From positions 1 to 6,122 of the forward strand of contig JAUIEL010000437.1 in the NCBI GenBank assembly GCA_030428825.1: a DNA stretch of 6,122 nt, written 5' to 3'. The translations under genes and the position numbers were made by a program. The DNA comes from a bacterium (GTDB lineage: Bacteria > Planctomycetota > B15-G4 > JADJEK01). Shown here piece after piece: positions 4,383 to 6,122 of the stretch (positions are counted from its first letter, which is position 1; each line of letters starts with the position of its first letter). Under the pieces are notes generated by a model. The model did not search any database and was not told the origin of the DNA. It worked only from the letters and a program-made list of their open reading frames with translations.

Positions 4383-6122
4383 ATGGATCCCGAGCAGCTC
4401 CTGTCGCATCGCGGCTTCGTGCGCGGCCTCGCCCGGCGGCTCCTCCTCGACGAGTCGCGGGTCGACGACGTCGAGCAACAGACCTGGGTCGCGGCGTTGG
4501 GCGGCGGGCCGCGCGAGCCGGGTCGGCTGCGCGCGTGGCTCGCCGCGGTGACCCGGAACTTCGCGCGTCGCGCGCTCCGGGACGAGGAGCTCCGACGACG
4601 GCGGGAGGCGGAGGCGGAGTCCCCGCCGCCGCTCCCGCCGGCCGAGGAGTTCCTCGCGCTCGAGGCGCGCCGCCGCGAGGTCGTCGAGGCGGTGATGCGC
4701 CTCGACGAGCCGTACCGGACCGTCGTCCTGCTCCGCTGGTTCAAGGAGCTCCCCCCGAAGGCGATCGCGCGGCGCCTCGACCTCCCGGTCGAGACGGTGA
4801 AGACGCGGTTGAAGCGCGGCCTGGAGCGGCTGCGCGTCGACCTCGACGCCCGCCACGGAGGGGATCGCGCGGCCTGGTGCGCCTGGCTCGTTCCGCTCGT
4901 CCGCCCCGAGGGCGCGGCGGCCGGAGCGATCGGGGCGGCCCTCTCGGGAGCGACGGCGATGAAGGCGACGATGGCGTGGGTGGGCGGCGGACTCGTCGCG
5001 GCGGCGGCGGTGCTCGTGATGATGCAGCGATCGGGGCCCGAGGCGCCGGTCGAGCCGGAGCGGGAGCGCGCCGTCGCGTCGAACGACGACGTCGCGGCGC
5101 CGCCCACGCGGGGCCGGGAGGTCGTGCCGAACCCGGTCCGGCGGGAGGAGGCCGCGGCGCCGCCGGCGACCGAGGAGTCGCCGGCGAGGTCCGACCCGCC
5201 GGCGAACGGTGAGGAACACCTGCCGCTCGAGGGAGTGGTTCTCGATCCGGACGGACTCCCCGTCGAGGGGGCCGCGGTCCGGGTGCTGGTCCGGACGTGG
5301 CGCGAGTTCCGGCTGCTCGACCGCGACGTCGACGACGAGCCGCGCGTCCTGTTCCAGCACGAGACGGGCGCCGACGGCCGGTTCCGGTTCGAGCTGGTCC
5401 GGGGGCGCGCGGTCGACGTCGAGGTCGAGGCGGCGGGGCACCCGATCGAGCGGCTCGAGAGCCGGTTCGGCGGCGAGGCGCTGACGGTCCGCCTGCGCGC
5501 GGGGGCGAGCTTCTTCGGGACGGTCACCCGCGCCCGCGACGGGCTGCCGGTCGAGGGGGCCTCCGTCCGCGGCTTCCGCCCCGGCGGGGGGGACCTGTTC
5601 CGCGGGGCCACCGACGCGGCGGGGCGGTACCGGTTCGACGGCGTGCCGCCGGGCGACCTGTACGTCGAGATCACGCCGGTCCGGGAGCAGGGGCCTCCGT
5701 GGGCGATGATCCACCTCGACGAAGGGGAGCGGCGCCCGCACGACGTCGTGCTCGAGGACGGGATCCGCGTCCACGGCCGCGTCACCGACGCCGCGACCGG
5801 CGCGCCGGTCGCCGGGGCGACGATCGGGCACGGGTGGACGTTCAAGCGGACGGTCGAGAGCGGCCCGGACGGTCGGTACGAGCTGCCGGGGTTCGGCGCG
5901 TCGGGCGTCTACGACATCCACGTCCGCGCGTCGGGGTACGGGAAGAAGGAGACGCCGGACCTCGACCTCGACGGCGTCGGCGCGGAGCTCGAGCTCGACT
6001 TCGCGCTCGAGCCGGCGCGACTCGCGACGGGACGCGTCGTCGATCCCTCGGGGGCGCCGGTCGAGGACGCGTACGTCGCCGCGGTGGCGAACCACTGGGA
6101 CGACGGCCGCGAGGGGAGCGCG
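4383..6122 (+). CDS. ECF-like sigma factor fused to a transmembrane helix and carboxypeptidase-regulatory-like repeats (3' end outside window)
   Basis: The frame stays open to the right edge, giving 580 residues of a longer protein. Residues 3-75 match sigma region 2 (helix DDVEQQTWVAAL at 28-39, then LRAWLAAVTRN). After a Pro-rich linker (PPPLPP, 81-86), residues 93-155 match region 4, with YRTVVLLRWFKELPPKAIA (111-129) and the DNA-recognition helix LPVETVKTRLKRGLERLR. The juxtamembrane stretch HGGDRAAWCAWLVPLV (158-173) leads to one hydrophobic helix (196-214), a Pro/Glu/Ala-rich linker (215-282) and beta-sandwich repeats from 283 on. The sigma part would recruit RNA polymerase in the cytoplasm while the repeats lie outside. 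No anti-sigma gene is seen in the window, so the outer part may itself sense or tether; that is inference. The start at 4383 is preferred over 4368. Sigma and repeat assignments are firm; the signal and target promoters are unknown. Confidence 0.92.
   Translation, partial: MDPEQLLSHRGFVRGLARRLLLDESRVDDVEQQTWVAALGGGPREPGRLRAWLAAVTRNFARRALRDEELRRRREAEAESPPPLPPAEEFLALEARRREVVEAVMRLDEPYRTVVLLRWFKELPPKAIARRLDLPVETVKTRLKRGLERLRVDLDARHGGDRAAWCAWLVPLVRPEGAAAGAIGAALSGATAMKATMAWVGGGLVAAAAVLVMMQRSGPEAPVEPERERAVASNDDVAAPPTRGREVVPNPVRREEAAAPPATEESPARSDPPANGEEHLPLEGVVLDPDGLPVEGAAVRVLVRTWREFRLLDRDVDDEPRVLFQHETGADGRFRFELVRGRAVDVEVEAAGHPIERLESRFGGEALTVRLRAGASFFGTVTRARDGLPVEGASVRGFRPGGGDLFRGATDAAGRYRFDGVPPGDLYVEITPVREQGPPWAMIHLDEGERRPHDVVLEDGIRVHGRVTDAATGAPVAGATIGHGWTFKRTVESGPDGRYELPGFGASGVYDIHVRASGYGKKETPDLDLDGVGAELELDFALEPARLATGRVVDPSGAPVEDAYVAAVANHWDDGREGSA
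4968..5024 (+). other. Predicted transmembrane helix of the sigma-fusion protein
   Basis: Residues 196-214 (TMAWVGGGLVAAAAVLVMM) form the only long uncharged hydrophobic segment of the protein. Lys194 precedes it and an acidic, Pro-rich linker follows the single Arg216. A cytoplasmic N-terminal sigma portion and an external C-terminus fit this. A milder Ala/Gly-rich stretch at 178-190 precedes it and is probably a hinge rather than a second span. Confidence 0.8.
5229..6122 (+). repeat. Carboxypeptidase-regulatory-like (Ig-like beta-sandwich) repeats, at least four
   Basis: Four units begin at residues 283 (GVVLDPDGLPVEGAAVRV), 379 (GTVTRARDGLPVEGASVRG), 465 (GRVTDAATGAPVAGATIG) and 550 (GRVVDPSGAPVEDAYVAA). 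Each of the first three ends with the pattern DGRFRFE, AGRYRFDGVPPG or DGRYELPGF, followed by a closing strand. This G-x-V-x-D-x-x-G-x-P-V-x-G-A-x-V start and T-D-x-x-G-x-Y-x-F middle is typical of the carboxypeptidase regulatory-like family, which folds as a small beta sandwich and is common in envelope proteins. The fourth unit is cut by the window edge. No catalytic carboxypeptidase domain is present. Confidence 0.85.

Noticed and set aside
4070..5212. A 380-codon + strand open frame across the intergenic region and the sigma region
   Set aside because: It is out of frame with the sigma motifs and turns into Arg/Ala/Gly-rich sequence. The sigma frame starting at 4383 explains this DNA.
4301..5845. 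A 514-codon open frame on the minus strand
   Set aside because: It is Ser/Arg/Pro-rich low-complexity sequence with no domain, a second antisense shadow of the sigma-fusion gene.
4233..6095. A 620-codon open frame on the minus strand opposite the sigma-fusion gene
   Set aside because: It is Arg/Pro/Leu/Val-rich with no recognisable motif, while the opposite strand encodes clear sigma and beta-sandwich domains throughout the same stretch.

Overview
The window is very GC-rich on both strands and holds three large genes and little else. It looks like a chromosomal segment of a free-living, high-GC bacterium, most likely a member of the Planctomycetota. That assignment is inference. It rests on a secreted FG-GAP protein with a C-terminal all-beta tail of a kind I associate with that phylum, and on an ECF-type sigma factor fused to a membrane span and carboxypeptidase-regulatory-like repeats. 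There are no RNA genes, insertion sequences, CRISPR arrays or phage genes that I can see.

Layout from left to right. (1) Positions 2-979, + strand: the C-terminal 325 residues of a gamma-glutamyltransferase-like Ntn hydrolase whose start lies before the window. It has Ser in place of the usual catalytic Thr. (2) Positions 1003-4188, - strand: a complete 1061-residue exported protein with fourteen FG-GAP/integrin-alpha-type repeats, enough for two seven-bladed beta-propellers, and a C-terminal domain of about 100 residues. It converges on gene 1 with a 23-base gap. (3) Positions 4189-4382: the divergent intergenic region. It carries a good Shine-Dalgarno sequence for gene 2 and only weak promoter-like signals. 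(4) Positions 4383 to the right edge, + strand: a sigma-70 family (ECF-like) sigma factor that continues through one transmembrane helix into a Pro/Glu/Ala-rich linker and at least four carboxypeptidase-regulatory-like beta-sandwich repeats. Its reading frame is still open at the window edge.

The sigma-fusion gene is the most interesting item. It has DNA-binding sigma domains predicted on the cytoplasmic side of the membrane and a string of Ig-like domains outside it on one polypeptide, with no separate anti-sigma gene in view. It is transcribed divergently from the secreted propeller protein, so the two may form a surface-sensing and surface-protein pair. That link is inference from position only. 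The gamma-glutamyltransferase-like gene is probably an unrelated neighbour.

Because the DNA is so GC-rich, stop codons are scarce and many long open frames exist opposite or beside the real genes, including one of over 1400 codons. These encode Arg/Pro/Ala-rich sequence with no recognisable domains and were rejected.
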